This document shows positions 41,156-50,165 of a stretch of DNA of 64,000 nt, one piece after another; the first letter of the stretch is position 1, and every line of letters starts with the position of its first letter. Location: NCBI GenBank assembly GCA_017534885.1, contig JAFXVR010000020.1, forward strand, positions 62,001 through 126,000. The letters are read 5' to 3'. The position numbers were made by a program, and so were the translations under genes. The notes under the pieces were generated by a model, which made no database searches, was not told the origin of the DNA, and saw only the letters and a program-made list of their open reading frames with translations. Source of the stretch: Clostridia bacterium (lineage in GTDB: Bacteria; Bacillota; Clostridia; Christensenellales; Aristaeellaceae).

Positions 41156-42166
41156 ATGAAGCCCCTGACGATACGGGATATCGCGCAGCTTTCCGGCTGC
41201 TCGGTGGCCACGGTTTCGCGGGTGATGAACCACAAGCCTGACGTGAGCGCGGCCACCCGGGCGCGGGTGGAAGCGGTGCTGGAGAAGCAGCAGTTTGTGG
41301 GCAACGCCAACGCCCGGGGCCTGAAGCAGGCCGGCAGCGAGGCGGTGGCGGTCATCCTGAGAGGCCGGGGCAGCGTATTCCTGGGAGATCTGGCCGAGGC
41401 CATCATCTCCCGGGCCGAGTCCTCCCCTGTGCCCTGGCTGATCGAGTACATCGACGAGTGGGGAGACGAGGTCAGCGCGGCCCTGCGGCTGAGCCGGGAG
41501 CGCAGCCTGGCGGGTCTGGTCTTCGTGGGCGGCCACCTGGACGAGCGCTCCGCCGCCCTGAATGCCCTCGACATCCCCATGGTCTTCGTCACCCTCTCCA
41601 TTGAGGGCAGTCCGCTCAAAAATGCCTCCTCCGTGTGCATCGACGACCGGGGCATGACCTCTGAGGCCGTGCACGAGCTGCTGCTGCGGGGCTGCCAGCG
41701 GGTGGCGGTGTTCGGCGGCGGCTCGGGCGGCGGCCGGGACAGTCTGGGCCAGCGCTATCTCGGAGTGCTGGACGCCCATCAGCGACTGGGGCTGCGCTTT
41801 GACCGGCGGCGCTATGTGCCCACCCGCTTCACCCTGGAGGCGGCCTGCGCCGCGGCGAAAAAGCACTTCACAGCCTTCCCGGACACGGACGCGGCCTTCT
41901 GCATGTCCGATACGGTGGCCATCGGCGTCATCCGCGCCCTGCACGACCTGGGTCTGCGGGTGCCGGAGGATGTGAGCGTCATCGGGGTGGACGGCATGGA
42001 GCTGGGGCAGTACACCATCCCCAGCCTGTCCACCATCGTTCAGCCTGTCAGGGCGCTGGCGGAAGCCACCGTGGCGGTGCTCCGCGGCATGATGGAGGAG
42101 GGCGCGCCGCCCCGGCAGATCACGGTGGAAGCGACCCTCAGAATACTTGAATCAGTGCGCCAATAG
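41156..42166 (+). CDS. LacI-family transcriptional regulator
   Basis: 336 residues from the ATG at 41156, behind GGGAGG. The HTH is residues about 4-24 (TIRDIAQLSGCSVATVSRVMN) with the hinge helix ending near 58. The periplasmic-binding-type sugar domain follows: LAGLVFVGGHLDERS, SSVCIDDRGMTSEAVHELLLRG, ISVIGVDG-like SVIGVDGMELGQYTIPSLSTI near the end. Upstream are tandem operators. The downstream genes malQ and glgP (19 bases gap to malQ) suggest that it senses a maltodextrin or a phosphosugar and controls alpha-glucan use. Confidence 0.95.
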   Translation: MKPLTIRDIAQLSGCSVATVSRVMNHKPDVSAATRARVEAVLEKQQFVGNANARGLKQAGSEAVAVILRGRGSVFLGDLAEAIISRAESSPVPWLIEYIDEWGDEVSAALRLSRERSLAGLVFVGGHLDERSAALNALDIPMVFVTLSIEGSPLKNASSVCIDDRGMTSEAVHELLLRGCQRVAVFGGGSGGGRDSLGQRYLGVLDAHQRLGLRFDRRRYVPTRFTLEAACAAAKKHFTAFPDTDAAFCMSDTVAIGVIRALHDLGLRVPEDVSVIGVDGMELGQYTIPSLSTIVQPVRALAEATVAVLRGMMEEGAPPRQITVEATLRILESVRQ

Positions 42167-42185
42167 CGCGGAAAGGAAGGTTCTT

Positions 42186-43655
42186 ATGGCCCGTCAAAGC
42201 GGTATCCTGCTGCACATCTCTTCCCTCCCCGGCCCGGACGGCATCGGCTCCCTCGGGCAGGAGGCCTTTGATTTCGCTGATTTCCTGGAGAGCGCCGGCA
42301 TGCGCATCTGGCAGGTGCTGCCCATGGGCCCCACCGGCTACGGCGAGTCACCCTACCAGTCCTCCAGCGTGTACGCGGGCAATCCCATGCTGATTTCCCT
42401 GCAGCGCCTGCGGGACGAAGGTCTGCTGACCGGGGACGAGAGCTACACGCCCGCGGATGAGGGCAAGGTGGACTTCCCCGCCATGCGCGCCCACAAGGAA
42501 AAGGCTCTGCGCCTCTGCTACGCCCAGTCCGCCGAAAAGCTGGCGGATGAGGTGGAAGCCTTCCGCCAGGCCCAGCCCTGGGTGGAAGACTTTGCCCTCT
42601 TTACCGCGCTGAAGGCCCGCTATGACGGCGCCATGTGGACAAAGTGGCCGGACCGTGATTTGCGCTTCCGCCGCCCCAAGGCGCTTCAAAAGGCCCGGGA
42701 GGAGCTGAAGGACGAGATCAGCTACCACATTTTTGTGCAGGCCCTCTTCGACCGGCAGTGGCGGGCTTTCAAGAGCTACTGCAACGGCAAGGGCATCTCC
42801 CTCTTCGGCGACATGCCCATCTATGTGGCGGAGGACAGCGCGGACACCTGGACGCGGCCCGAGGTCTTCCAGCTGGACAAGGAGCTGGTACCGACCCATG
42901 TGGCGGGCGTTCCCCCGGATTACTTCTCCGCGGACGGCCAGCTCTGGGGCAACCCGCTCTACCGCTGGGTCTACCTGCGCTACCACGGCTACAGCTGGTG
43001 GGTGGAGCGCATGCAGCGCATGGCCGCCCTGTATGACATCATCCGCATTGACCACTTCATCGGCTTCGCCAACTATTACTCCGTGCCCTACGGCTCGCCC
43101 AACGCCCGCACGGGCAAGTGGATCGCCGGCCCCGGCGGCAGGCTCTTCGATAAGCTCAACGAAGCCCTGCCCGGCCTGCGCATTGTGGCGGAAGACCTGG
43201 GCTGCGTCAATGCCAAGGTGCGCGCCCTGCTCAGGTACGTGGGCTATCCCGGCATGGGCGTGGCGGTCTTCGGCTTCGGCGCGGACGACGCCAACCAGCA
43301 CCTGTGCACCAACTATAAGGAGAACTCCGTGGTCTACACCGGCACCCACGACAACGACACCGTGCTGGGCTACCTGAAGCGCGCCCCCAAGGATGAGCTC
43401 AAGCGGGCGAAGGAAGTGCTGCACTTCGAGAAGATCGAGGACGGCCCCGGCGCCTTCATCCGCGGCGTACTGGCCAGCAAGGCGGACACCGCGGTGATTC
43501 CCATGCAGGACGTGCTGGGGCTGGACAACAGCGCCCGCATGAACGAGCCCTCCACCATCGGCAGCAACTGGCTCTGGCGGATGCTCCCCGGCGCCGCCTC
43601 CCCGGAGCAGGCTGCCCGCCTGAAGGCCCTCAACGTGGAAACCCGCCGCGCCTGA
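42186..43655 (+). CDS. malQ: 4-alpha-glucanotransferase
   Basis: 489 residues from the ATG at 42186 (GGAAAGGAAGG upstream), typical for GH77. It shuffles maltodextrin chains so phosphorylase can use them, in the cytoplasm. SGILLHISSLPGPDGIGSLG opens the family. The catalytic residues are in IIRIDHFIGFANYY (nucleophile Asp) and IVAEDLG (acid/base Glu), and YTGTHDNDTVLGY holds the third Asp. It lies between the LacI regulator and glgP (26-base gap), one operon for alpha-glucan turnover. Confidence 0.96.
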   Translation: MARQSGILLHISSLPGPDGIGSLGQEAFDFADFLESAGMRIWQVLPMGPTGYGESPYQSSSVYAGNPMLISLQRLRDEGLLTGDESYTPADEGKVDFPAMRAHKEKALRLCYAQSAEKLADEVEAFRQAQPWVEDFALFTALKARYDGAMWTKWPDRDLRFRRPKALQKAREELKDEISYHIFVQALFDRQWRAFKSYCNGKGISLFGDMPIYVAEDSADTWTRPEVFQLDKELVPTHVAGVPPDYFSADGQLWGNPLYRWVYLRYHGYSWWVERMQRMAALYDIIRIDHFIGFANYYSVPYGSPNARTGKWIAGPGGRLFDKLNEALPGLRIVAEDLGCVNAKVRALLRYVGYPGMGVAVFGFGADDANQHLCTNYKENSVVYTGTHDNDTVLGYLKRAPKDELKRAKEVLHFEKIEDGPGAFIRGVLASKADTAVIPMQDVLGLDNSARMNEPSTIGSNWLWRMLPGAASPEQAARLKALNVETRRA

Positions 43656-43681
43656 CCCCTTTTCGCTGAGGAGGCATTCCC

Positions 43682-46024
43682 ATGATGAACGCCGCTGAAC
43701 TGATTGCCCGGGCTGAAACCATCCTGCTGACCCGCACTCACCTTTCCCTGGAGAAGGCCAGCGCATACCAGCTCCACGACGCGATATCGACCGCGGCGAT
43801 GGAGGCCATCGCCCCCGTCTGGGCTGAGGCCGAGCGGGAGCGCGCCGTCCATCGCCAGGCCGCCTATCTCTCCGCCGAGTACCTGGTAGGCCGCCTGGTC
43901 TACAACAACCTGTACTGCATGGGTCTGCTGAAGGAGACCCAGGAGCTGCTGGCGGCGCGGAGCGTCGATCTCGCCCTGCTGGAGGACATCGAGGACGACG
44001 CCTTCGGCAACGGCGGCCTGGGGCGGCTGGCAGCCTGCTTCCTGGACAGCGCGGCCACCCACCGCATTCCGCTCACCGGCTACGGCCTGCGGTACCGCTA
44101 CGGCCTGTTCCATCAGTCCTTCCGGGACGGACGCCAGGTGGAGGAGCCCGACGACTGGGCCCGCTTCGGCGATCCCTGGAGCATCCGCCGCGTTGACGAG
44201 GCCGTGGTCGTGCCCATGAAGACCGGCGACGTCCTGGCCGTGCCCTATGACATGCCCGTGATCGGCTTCGGCGCGGAGAACGTGGGAACCCTGCGGCTGT
44301 GGCAGTGCGAGAGCCGGCACGAGATCGACCTGCCCCTGTTCAATCAGCAGAAATACGACGCGGCTGTGGCGGACAAGAACCGCGCCGAGGACATCACCAA
44401 GCTCCTCTATCCCAACGACAGCCGCCGGGAGGGCAAGCAGCTGCGCATCAAGCAGCAGTACGTGCTGGTATCCGCCTCCGTGCAGGACATCGTGCGGCGC
44501 TACAAGGCCAGATGGGGCGCGGACTGGAGCCATTTCGCCGAGGACTGGGCCATCCAGCTCAACGACACCCACCCGGTCATGGCCATCCCCGAGCTGATCC
44601 GCCTGATGACGGCGGAGGGGCTCTCCTTTGACGAGGCCTTTGTCCTCGCCCGGGACACCTTCTCCTACACCAACCACACCATCATGCAGGAGGCCCTCGA
44701 GAAGTGGGATCTGCCCCTGCTGGCCTCCGTCTGCCCGGAAATCGTGCGGATCATCCGGATGATCGACAGGCGCTTCCGCCGGGAGATGGCTTTGCTGAAT
44801 CAGGATGTCACCCCCGGCCGCTGCGTCATCGAGGGCAAGCGGGTGCACATGGCGCAGCTGGCCGTGTACGCCGCCCACGCCACCAACGGCGTGGCCGCCC
44901 TGCACTCGGAAATCCTCAAAAACGATCTCTTCCGCGAGTGGTACGCCCTCTACCCGGAGCGCTTCCAGAACAAGACCAACGGCGTCACCCAGCGCCGCTG
45001 GCTGGGGCTGTGCAATCCTGAGCTCTGCGCCTTGCTGGAGAAGCGCATCGGCGGCGGCTTCATCACCGATCTGAATCAGCTGGAGCGGCTGAAGCCCCTG
45101 ATCACGGACGAGGTCTGCCGTGAGTTTCAGCAGGTGAAGCAGCTCAAAAAAGCGCAGCTCGCCGCCGAGGTGCAGCGCCGCCTGGGCGTGGCGCTGGACA
45201 CGCGGATGCTCTTCGACGTGCAGGTAAAGCGGCTGCATGAGTACAAGCGCCAGTTCATGAACGCCCTGTCCATCCTCGCCATCTACTTTGAGCTGAAGCG
45301 CGGAAACCTGCCTGATTTCACCCCCACCGCCTTCCTCTTCGGCGCGAAGGCCGCCCCCGGCTACGACCGGGCCAAGGCCGTCATTTACTTCATCAACCAG
45401 ATCGCCCGCCTGGTCAACGCCGACCCGGACACCCGCGATAAGCTGCAGGTGCTCTTCGTGCCCAATTACAACTGCTCCTGGGCGGAGCTGCTGATGCCCG
45501 CCGCGGACGTGTCCGAGCAGATTTCCCCCGCGGGCACCGAGGCCAGCGGCACCGGCAACATGAAGCTGATGATGAACGGTGCCGTCACCTTAGGCACCTT
45601 CGACGGCGCGAACGTCGAGATCGTGGAGCAGGCCGGGCGTGAGAACAACTACATCTTCGGCGCCACCGTGGAGGAGCTGAACGCCATCCGCGATACATAT
45701 GATCCCCGTGCCCTCTATGAGAACGACGCCCTCCTGGCTCAGGCCCTGGACACCCTGACGGACGGCACCTTCCCCGACCCGGACGGCGCGCTCAGGGAGC
45801 TGTACAGCGCCATTCTCGAAGGCGCCAGCTGGCACAGGCCCGACCATTACTTTGTGCTCAGGGACTTCCGCCCCTACCTGGAGGCCAGGCTCCGGGCCAA
45901 CCGGGATTACGCCGCCGACCCCGTCGCCTTCGCCCGCAAGTGCCTGAACAACGTGGCCGCCGCCGGCCCCTTCTCCTCCGACCGCACGGTGCGGCAGTAC
46001 GCGGAGGAAATCTGGCGGGTGTAA
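43682..46024 (+). CDS. glgP: glycogen/starch/alpha-glucan phosphorylase
   Basis: 780 residues, as expected for GT35. It frees glucose 1-phosphate from the ends of alpha-1,4-glucans with phosphate and pyridoxal phosphate. Two ATGs (43682, 43685) fit the GAGGAGG site. Markers are AAYLSAEYLVGRLVYNNL, DDAFGNGGLGRLAACFLDS (substrate gate), NDTHPVMAIPELIRLM, and the PLP-lysine site EASGTGNMKLMMNGAVTLGT (Lys in GNMK). The C-terminus is slightly shorter than in E. coli MalP. It is followed by sdaAB after a 57-base gap without terminator. Confidence 0.97.
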   Translation: MMNAAELIARAETILLTRTHLSLEKASAYQLHDAISTAAMEAIAPVWAEAERERAVHRQAAYLSAEYLVGRLVYNNLYCMGLLKETQELLAARSVDLALLEDIEDDAFGNGGLGRLAACFLDSAATHRIPLTGYGLRYRYGLFHQSFRDGRQVEEPDDWARFGDPWSIRRVDEAVVVPMKTGDVLAVPYDMPVIGFGAENVGTLRLWQCESRHEIDLPLFNQQKYDAAVADKNRAEDITKLLYPNDSRREGKQLRIKQQYVLVSASVQDIVRRYKARWGADWSHFAEDWAIQLNDTHPVMAIPELIRLMTAEGLSFDEAFVLARDTFSYTNHTIMQEALEKWDLPLLASVCPEIVRIIRMIDRRFRREMALLNQDVTPGRCVIEGKRVHMAQLAVYAAHATNGVAALHSEILKNDLFREWYALYPERFQNKTNGVTQRRWLGLCNPELCALLEKRIGGGFITDLNQLERLKPLITDEVCREFQQVKQLKKAQLAAEVQRRLGVALDTRMLFDVQVKRLHEYKRQFMNALSILAIYFELKRGNLPDFTPTAFLFGAKAAPGYDRAKAVIYFINQIARLVNADPDTRDKLQVLFVPNYNCSWAELLMPAADVSEQISPAGTEASGTGNMKLMMNGAVTLGTFDGANVEIVEQAGRENNYIFGATVEELNAIRDTYDPRALYENDALLAQALDTLTDGTFPDPDGALRELYSAILEGASWHRPDHYFVLRDFRPYLEARLRANRDYAADPVAFARKCLNNVAAAGPFSSDRTVRQYAEEIWRV

Positions 46025-46081
46025 GCCAACCGCCGCTTGCAGCCTTTCCGCCTGACGATCCCTCAGGAGGCGCACATCAGC

Positions 46082-46750
46082 ATGAACATCTTCGATATCA
46101 TCGGCCCGGTGATGATCGGGCCCTCCAGCTCCCACACCGCCGGCGCGGTCCGGCTCGGGCGCGTCGCCAACAAGCTGATCGATAACCGGCCGCTGAAGCG
46201 GGTGGAGATCACCCTCTCCGGCTCCTTCGCCCAGACCTACAAGGGTCACGGCACCGACCGGGCGCTCATGGCGGGCATCATGGGCTACCACAGCTATTCC
46301 CCGGAGATCCGGGACGCGCTGGACATCGCCCGGAGCCGGGGCATCGACTACGCCTTTTCCAAGGAGAACATCAAGGGCGCGCACCCCAACACGGCGCGCA
46401 TCCGCTATTACATTGCCGACGGCGCTGAGGGCACCGTCGAAGGCGCCAGCGTCGGCGGGGGCAATATCCTGGTCAGCCGCATCGACGGCATGGAGGTGCG
46501 CTTCACCGGCGAAAACCACACCATCATCGTGATGCACCGCGACAAGCCCGGCGTCATCGCCAGCGTCACCCAGATGATGCACTTTGAGTACGCTGATCTC
46601 AACATCTCCAGCTTCAGCCTCTCCCGGGAGGCCAAGGGCGGCAATGCCATCATGACCATCGAGGTGGACAGCCAGCCGCCGGAAGACCTGATGGCCAAGA
46701 TCCGGAAGATCGGCCACGTCACCAACGCCATTCTGGTGCGCCGGCTGTGA
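46082..46750 (+). CDS. sdaAB: L-serine dehydratase, beta subunit
   Basis: 222 residues from the ATG at 46082 (AGGAGG upstream, within a slightly longer open frame). With the alpha subunit it deaminates L-serine to pyruvate and ammonia, using a 4Fe-4S cluster. The opening IFDIIGPVMIGPSSSHTAGAVRLG, GSFAQTYKGHGTDRAL and the C-terminal ACT domain (TIIVMHRDKPGVIASVTQMM) are all typical. ACT domains bind serine for regulation. Alpha follows after 34 bases. Confidence 0.97.
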   Translation: MNIFDIIGPVMIGPSSSHTAGAVRLGRVANKLIDNRPLKRVEITLSGSFAQTYKGHGTDRALMAGIMGYHSYSPEIRDALDIARSRGIDYAFSKENIKGAHPNTARIRYYIADGAEGTVEGASVGGGNILVSRIDGMEVRFTGENHTIIVMHRDKPGVIASVTQMMHFEYADLNISSFSLSREAKGGNAIMTIEVDSQPPEDLMAKIRKIGHVTNAILVRRL

Positions 46751-46784
46751 TCGCGGCCAAAGCGCTCTGTCAGGAGGGATCACC

Positions 46785-47672
46785 GTGCTGAAATACGAGT
46801 CCGTCAGCGAGCTGGTTGAAGCCGCCGAGGCGCGCCGGATCGCCATCAGCCAGCTGGTGCTGGAGGATCAGGCCGCAGCCCTGGAAACCAGCCAGCTGGA
46901 AACCTTTGAGAGAATGGAAATCGACCTGCAGGTGATGGTGCGCTCCGTCGCCATGGGCGCGAAAAAAGACCAGCGCTCCATGTCCGGCCTGACCGGCGGC
47001 GAGAGCTGGCTGATGGCGGAATACATGCAGAAAACCGCCGGCGGCCTGAGCGGCTCCTTCCTGGGCGGCGCGATGGCCCGGGCCTTAGCCGTGGCCGGCT
47101 GCAACGCCTCCATGGGCCGGATCGTGGCCGCGCCGACGGCGGGAAGCTGCGGCATCCTGCCGGGCTGCCTGGTCGCCATGATGGAGGACAGGCACGTCCC
47201 GGAGAAGGATGTGGTGATGGCCATGTTCACCGCCGGCGCCTTTGGCATGGTCATCGCCAACCGCGCCAGCATCGCCGGAGCCCAGGGAGGCTGCCAGGCC
47301 GAGTGCGGCAGCGCAGCCGCCATGGCCGCCGCCGCGCTGACAGAGCTGGGAGGCGGCACGCCGGCCCAGTGCGCGGACGCCTGCGCCATCGCCATCGCCA
47401 GCCAGATGGGCCTGGTCTGCGACCCGGTTGCCGGGCTGGTGGAAATCCCCTGCATCAAGCGGAATGTGTCCGGCGTGATGGTGGCCTTCTCCAGCGCGGA
47501 CATGGCGCTGGCCGGCATCCGTTCCAAAATCCCCGCGGACGAGTGCCTGGACGCCATGCGCGAGGTGGGCGACGCCCTCCCCGCCTCCCTGAAGGAGACC
47601 GCCGGCGGAGGCCTCGCCGCCACCCCCACCGGCCGCAGGCTGCGGGATCAGGTGTTTGGGGTGGAGGGGTGA
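46785..47672 (+). CDS. sdaAA: L-serine dehydratase, iron-sulfur alpha subunit
   Basis: 295 residues, starting with GTG at 46785 behind AGGAGGGA. GLTGGESWLMAEYM and APTAGSCGILPGCLV are the family marks, and the cluster cysteines are visible in TAGSCGILPG, GGCQAECG and GLVCDPVAG. The product is an oxygen-sensitive enzyme that feeds pyruvate to PFOR, encoded 4 kb downstream. The next gene starts 7 bases after the stop. Confidence 0.97.
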   Translation: MLKYESVSELVEAAEARRIAISQLVLEDQAAALETSQLETFERMEIDLQVMVRSVAMGAKKDQRSMSGLTGGESWLMAEYMQKTAGGLSGSFLGGAMARALAVAGCNASMGRIVAAPTAGSCGILPGCLVAMMEDRHVPEKDVVMAMFTAGAFGMVIANRASIAGAQGGCQAECGSAAAMAAAALTELGGGTPAQCADACAIAIASQMGLVCDPVAGLVEIPCIKRNVSGVMVAFSSADMALAGIRSKIPADECLDAMREVGDALPASLKETAGGGLAATPTGRRLRDQVFGVEG

Positions 47673-47679
47673 GGAAGGG

Positions 47680-48384
47680 GTGAAGCTCTTGCGAAGAGCA
47701 ATCCTGCCCATCGTAGTTTTGCTGATGCTGAGCCTGATTTGCGCGGGCCATGCCGAGCCTTGCAGCCCATATCAGGCGATCGGGACCGCATGGAATCTGT
47801 TTGAAAACGTCATCACCGCTTCCGGGCAGCGCGCTGATGAGGACGTGCCGGTGTACTCTTTTGAGGTCGGCGTGTACGAGATCAGCCATCCTCTGTTAGG
47901 CCGGGTCTGGGATGTGCAGATCTGGGAAGACGCCGTTTCGGATCGGAAGCATTTTGAAGCACTGATTGGCGTAAACAGCGGCGAAGTCCTGCTGGCAGAC
48001 GGCACGGGAGACTACAGGGATTTGAACATCGACCAGAACTGGAAGCAATCTCTGCTCAGCGCCTATGAATCCCAATGGGGCGATTCCGGGCTCTGGGATT
48101 ACACCCAGTGGCACACCTTTGGCGTGTCCGAAGGCTTCTCCGGGTACATTCTGCCCACTCAGGGAATCATCCCCTGTGAAGAAGCCGAACAGACCGCCTG
48201 TGAAGTCTTCAGGCAGGAAACCGGAATGGATTCAGACACAGCTGAAATCGGCAGTCAGCTTCAGGTGGATGTATTCGGCGCTGAGTGGACCATCCTGATC
48301 CATGCCGCCGACGAAAGCCAGTCATCTTCAGCCTTCTGCGTCTGCATCGACGCGTTGACCGGAAAGGTCAAATTGTTCTATTGA
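47680..48384 (+). CDS. secreted protein of unknown function, unusual composition
   Basis: 234 residues if GTG at 47680 is the start (GGAGGGG about ten bases before); a TTG at 47656 is possible. The signal peptide LLRRAILPIVVLLMLSLICAGHA is cut before EPC. The mature protein is rich in Trp, Gln and Ser (SQWGDSGLWDYTQWHTFGVSEG) and ends in a small domain (EEAEQTACEVFRQETG... DVFGAEWTILIHAADE... CVCIDALTGKVKLFY) that recalls PepSY-type domains, weakly. By eye its GC is clearly lower and its codon use less biased than its neighbours, which hints at transfer. The stop codon lies inside the palindromic element that follows. Confidence 0.6.
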   Translation: MKLLRRAILPIVVLLMLSLICAGHAEPCSPYQAIGTAWNLFENVITASGQRADEDVPVYSFEVGVYEISHPLLGRVWDVQIWEDAVSDRKHFEALIGVNSGEVLLADGTGDYRDLNIDQNWKQSLLSAYESQWGDSGLWDYTQWHTFGVSEGFSGYILPTQGIIPCEEAEQTACEVFRQETGMDSDTAEIGSQLQVDVFGAEWTILIHAADESQSSSAFCVCIDALTGKVKLFY

Positions 48385-48496
48385 TTCAGATGTCAAAAGA
48401 GCGCTTTTCTGAACCAAACCACGACTGGATGTGGAATACAGTGGAAATGGCCACAACCAACCGTGGCTCTAAGGCTAAAAGCGCCCTTTTGTCACC
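48383..48496. repeat. dispersed palindromic element P1, copy 2
   Basis: About 114 bases similar to 20048-20163, with the same outer arms (gatgtcaaaagagcgctttt ... aaaagcgcccttttgtcac) and a varied inner stem: ccacgactggatgtgg against ccacaaccaaccgtgg, 13 of 16 pairs. It begins inside the stop codon of the preceding gene. From 48497 to the promoter at 48649 I see nothing further. Confidence 0.85.
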
Positions 48497-48648
48497 CTTA
48501 CCAAGATTGCGGATTTGAAACATGCAGTTGTCCTCCTTCTGCTGCAGATGCGGCGTTTATGTTTCATGCTGAACAGATGCGTGTTTGGGCAATCAACTGT
48601 GCAAAGTATAAAACACAACCCCTTACTTCGTCAAGGTTCACACCTCTC

Positions 48649-48677
48649 TTGCCTTTTCCTCCCCCCGGTGCTATGAT
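48649..48677 (+). promoter_or_regulatory. promoter of the membrane pair/M20 operon
   Basis: TTGCCT (48649-48654), 17-base spacer and TATGAT (48672-48677), 40 bases before the ATG at 48718. Confidence 0.75.
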
Positions 48678-48717
48678 GGGTGCCGGTGCCCTGCGGCATC
48701 AGAATGGGGGAATCAGC

Positions 48718-49473
48718 ATGACAGTACTCGAGCGGCTGTCCAGCGGAACCATGTATGCAATCTGCGGCGTGATCGTCGCGTTTGTGGCGCTGGTCAGCCT
48801 TTTATTCATGGCGCGGGCCTGGCGGGCCGGCAAGGCCATCGGCATGGATCCGGCCAAGATGCGGCGTGCGGTCACAGCCAGCGCCACCTTCACCCTGCTG
48901 CCCAGCGTGGGCATCCTGCTGGGGGTCATCGCCCTGTCGGGGAGTCTGGGCATTCCCTGGCCCTGGCTGCGGCTCTCGGTCATCGGCGCCCTGCACTATG
49001 AGACCCAGGTGGCCTCCGCCGCGGCGGAACAGCTGGGGCTGGAGCTCTCCGGCAGCGCCATGACCGCCCAGGGCTTCTCCACCATCGCCCTGCTGATGAG
49101 CGTGTGCATTATGTGGGGCATGATCTTCATGACCATCTTCGGCAGGCGCTACCTGGCGCGGCTCTCCCGGGGCGGCGAGCGCAAGGCGGACAGCGCGGGC
49201 AAGCCGGGCTTCGGCGACCTGGCGATGACGGCCATGTTCATCGGCATGGTCAGCGCCTACATCGGCAGCTATCTGGGCGCTTTCATCTCCGGCGAGGGTC
49301 TGCTGACCTTCCGGGGCAGCTGGACGCCCCTGCTGGTAGCGGCGGTCTCCGCCCTGGCCATGGCGGGCTTCACCGCCCTGTCTGAGCGCAGGGGGCTGAA
49401 GTGGCTGGACAGCTTCGCCATCGCGGGCAGCATGCTGCTGGGCATGATCGCCGCGGTGCTGGCGGGACAGTGA
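48718..49473 (+). CDS. DUF5058-like membrane protein
   Basis: 251 residues from the ATG at 48718 (GGGGGAA upstream). About six transmembrane helices: near 15-33, 55-80, 120-140, 165-185, 200-220 and 232-250. The stretch FMARAWRAGKAIGMDPAKMRRAVTASATFTLLPSVGILLGVIALSGSLGIPWPWLRLSVIGAL recalls the DUF5058 family, whose function is not known. The gene lies 15 bases before a second membrane protein and both precede an M20 peptidase; the three are presumably one operon. A transporter subunit is inferred from that layout and the polytopic nature. Confidence 0.75.
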   Translation: MTVLERLSSGTMYAICGVIVAFVALVSLLFMARAWRAGKAIGMDPAKMRRAVTASATFTLLPSVGILLGVIALSGSLGIPWPWLRLSVIGALHYETQVASAAAEQLGLELSGSAMTAQGFSTIALLMSVCIMWGMIFMTIFGRRYLARLSRGGERKADSAGKPGFGDLAMTAMFIGMVSAYIGSYLGAFISGEGLLTFRGSWTPLLVAAVSALAMAGFTALSERRGLKWLDSFAIAGSMLLGMIAAVLAGQ

Positions 49474-49488
49474 GGGGAGGCGGACGGC

Positions 49489-50163
49489 ATGAAAAAGACG
49501 CCTTATGAGGATTACCTGCGCAGCACTCACCGGCTGGGCCGGGCGGTGTCCATCCTGACCCTGGTGATGCTGGTCGGCGCGCCCTTTGTGATCGGCGGCT
49601 GGCTGGGCGCCATGCCCGATCTGGCGGCGGCCCTGCGGGGCTTTGTGTCGGTGGGTCTGGTGTGGACGGTGTCCAGCGTGGTGGAATTCCTGGTGTACAC
49701 GCCCATGCTCGGCGCTGGCGGCAGCTACCTGGCCTTCATCACCGGCAACCTCATCAACATGAAGATTCCCTGCGCCATGAACGCCCGGGACATGGTGGAC
49801 GCCAAGACCGGCACGGCGGAGAATGAGATCATCTCCACTCTGTCCATCGCCACCTCCTCCCTGGTCACCATCCTGGTGCTGGCCGTGGGCGTGGCCCTGC
49901 TGACGCCCCTGCGCCCCCTGCTGCAGAGCCCCGCCCTCCAGCCGGCCTTTGACTGCGTGGTGCCCGCTCTCTTCGGCGCGATGGCGTACAAATACTTCCG
50001 CAAGGATGTCCGGCTGGCGCTGATTCCGCTGGCGGTGATGACCCTGCTCTTCACCCTGGTGCCCTCCCTGACCTCCTCGACCTCCTTCATGATCATCCCC
50101 TCCGGCGCCATCGCCATCGGCCTGGCCTGGCTGAAGTTCCGCCGCGGGCAGAAGGAGGGCTGA
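49489..50163 (+). CDS. membrane protein partner of the DUF5058-like protein
   Basis: 224 residues, with about six hydrophobic segments (near 20-40, 46-66, 76-92, 115-140, 150-170 and 178-205). I cannot name the family. The loop FLVYTPMLGAGGSYLAFITGNLINMKIPCAMNARDMVDAKTGTAENEIISTLSIATSSLV is striking: Gly/Asn-rich, probably a re-entrant or substrate-contact segment, and it looks like a strongly conserved site. The frame ends 2 bases before the M20 gene. With its neighbour it could form a two-part membrane carrier. Confidence 0.65.
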   Translation: MKKTPYEDYLRSTHRLGRAVSILTLVMLVGAPFVIGGWLGAMPDLAAALRGFVSVGLVWTVSSVVEFLVYTPMLGAGGSYLAFITGNLINMKIPCAMNARDMVDAKTGTAENEIISTLSIATSSLVTILVLAVGVALLTPLRPLLQSPALQPAFDCVVPALFGAMAYKYFRKDVRLALIPLAVMTLLFTLVPSLTSSTSFMIIPSGAIAIGLAWLKFRRGQKEG

Positions 50164-50165
50164 GC

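Noticed and set aside
48463..48717. N-terminal extension of the DUF5058-like gene
   Set aside because: The frame is open upstream, but it runs through the palindromic repeat and the promoter, and the ATG at 48718 has the ribosome site.
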